Shown here piece by piece: positions 62,901-64,000 of a stretch of DNA of 64,000 bases. Position 1 is the first letter of the stretch; the number at the start of each line of letters is the position of its first letter. The position numbers and the translations under genes are program-made. The notes beneath the pieces are model-generated. The model was not told the origin of the DNA. It searched no databases and worked only from the letters and a program-made list of their open reading frames with translations. This DNA is from Salvator merianae (Eukaryota; Chordata; Lepidosauria; Squamata; Teiidae): positions 46,302,742 to 46,366,741 of the forward strand of contig QVOM02000119.1 in NCBI GenBank assembly GCA_003586115.2, read 5' to 3'.

Positions 62901-64000
62901 TTTAATTTGGGAAGATCACAGTATTCCAAAACTTTTTCTTCCCTAAAGACTTGAGTTGAAAGCAGTATCACTAAAAACTTGGTTAGTATTAGTGGCAAGA
63001 AATGTTAGGGGACAAAGTATGTTCATTCTTTGACCTGAATAACTAAGCTGTGATTTGCTGTGGTTACCTCTTATTTATATTATACTGTGTTCTACTTAAG
63101 ACTACTACAGAATATACCCATCAGGGTTGTGAGCAAAGTAATCAGGTTCATATGGCACCAAGTTTTGTACAAGTCACATTGGCTACTAATTACCTCTAAA
63201 GTCTTGACTCCGCTCAGATTTAACTATGATTATTGCTTAAGTATGTATGAGTACTAGACTGATCCCTGCACCTTATTCTAATGAATTCTATAGTAATATA
63301 ATTTTCTGTTACATATATAAGCAGACCTCTCATATGCATGTGGTAATACTGGTCTTCTCAGTGGTGATATCCTTTGCAGCATAATTGCCTACTTCTTGGG
63401 TGAATTTTAGGTAGAATAAGAAGATGTAACTTTTAAGATCAGACCTGTATGTTGCTGTCTGTAAACAAATTATTTTGTGCTTGTATTTAATTGCTAAACC
63501 TGTGGTAAAATAGCTTTTTAAGTTTTATTTGTATATTTGAACATTTCATAATATACTGTTACTTGAATAATATGCAACTATAAACCACTATGGGAGTTCC
63601 TTGATGAAGGATGTTTTAAAAATAGCATAAATAAGAGTAACTGTTGTCTGTTCATTATGAAGATTATTAACCCTCCTGTAGCCACATGATTCTGAAGTTT
63701 TCAAGAAATACTGTACGAATGCTCATGCCTGTGCCCATACATAACAATCCTTTCAGTCCTCAGGATGATGGGGACACCACATGCTTTCCTTCAGTTTTGC
63801 AAACTGAAGTCATGTTGGTTTAAAAGCCCACATGTGCTTGCACCCACAAATGATGCACATAAGTTTAGGGTCAGATATAGTCTTTGAACATCACTGGGCA
63901 ATCTTTTTACCCAGGTCTACAATTCTGTGGTGTGACATGTGAGTTGCATGATAATGTTTGGCAGAACCAAATGTGTATGTGAATACCATCCAACATGCAT
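60000..64000. other. Upstream of TMPO, no gene supported
   Basis: Interspersed decayed repeats (60.66-61.6 kb resembles a Tigger-like element around ACTTCAATTTATGCAGGAG) and the tandem repeat at 62.2 kb. No exon with conserved protein content seen. Confidence 0.5.
62190..62475. repeat. Degenerate tandem repeat, ~110-bp unit
   Basis: Two full diverged units (62193-62308, 62309-62418) and a partial third. Each opens with TTCTG/TCTGTTGTAGGRCAGATGG and contains CACCCTGTCT.CCTCCTGCAG and GG.AGAA.G.CTGCT. It makes overlapping spurious ORFs on both strands. Just left (62015-62095) is an L2-like tail, TTTATTTAATTCAATTTATC. Confidence 0.65.

Noticed and set aside
1..64000. CRISPR arrays, bacterial operons, integrons
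   Set aside because: The window is clearly vertebrate nuclear DNA with spliced genes; tandem repeats seen are microsatellites or diverged minisatellite, with no regularly spaced unique spacers.

Overview
The window is vertebrate nuclear DNA, most likely from a non-avian reptile and probably a squamate. Two intron-rich housekeeping genes lie on the minus strand among LINE, SINE, DNA-transposon and DIRS debris. The repeat mix (L2, a CR1/Jockey-type LINE with long antisense copies, L1 with a 'WWTC' C-terminus, DIRS tyrosine-recombinase elements, tRNA-derived SINEs) fits a lizard-type genome. I cannot name the species.

Layout from the right end. TMPO (thymopoietin/LAP2) starts in a CpG-rich promoter near 54.1-54.4 kb and runs leftward through nine coding exons to its stop at 25276. 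It encodes a LAP2-beta-type protein of 469 aa. About 12 kb further on in the same direction is SLC25A3, the mitochondrial phosphate/copper carrier, with its start codon at 12328 and stop at 1992. SLC25A3 keeps the vertebrate pair of mutually exclusive exons 3A and 3B. All splice junctions were read by eye, and the phases add up to open frames of 364/363 aa (SLC25A3) and 469 aa (TMPO). The order TMPO then SLC25A3 in one orientation matches human 12q23.

The TMPO-SLC25A3 spacer (12.7-25 kb) is repeat-dominated. It holds a truncated Jockey/CR1-type LINE (13.2-14.3 kb) abutting a decayed plus-strand DIRS copy (14.3-17.2 kb), a block with a long imperfect palindrome (17.25-17.9 kb), and a second, minus-strand DIRS copy (21.0-24.2 kb) that still shows inverted terminal repeats, an internal complementary region and a tyrosine-recombinase domain. 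TMPO introns hold an L1 fragment, SINEs and L2 tails. Upstream of TMPO (55-64 kb) are L2 fragments, one SINE and a degenerate tandem repeat, and no gene I can support.

Most worth a second look: (1) both DIRS copies carry the gag-like segment related to the LAP2-alpha-specific domain that mammals are reported to have co-opted from a DIRS-like element into TMPO itself, while here the TMPO intron that should hold it has no such exon; (2) TMPO exon 3 carries an in-frame 51-bp tandem duplication of the last LEM-domain helix; (3) the preserved DIRS end architecture. I did not find a wholly new gene system.
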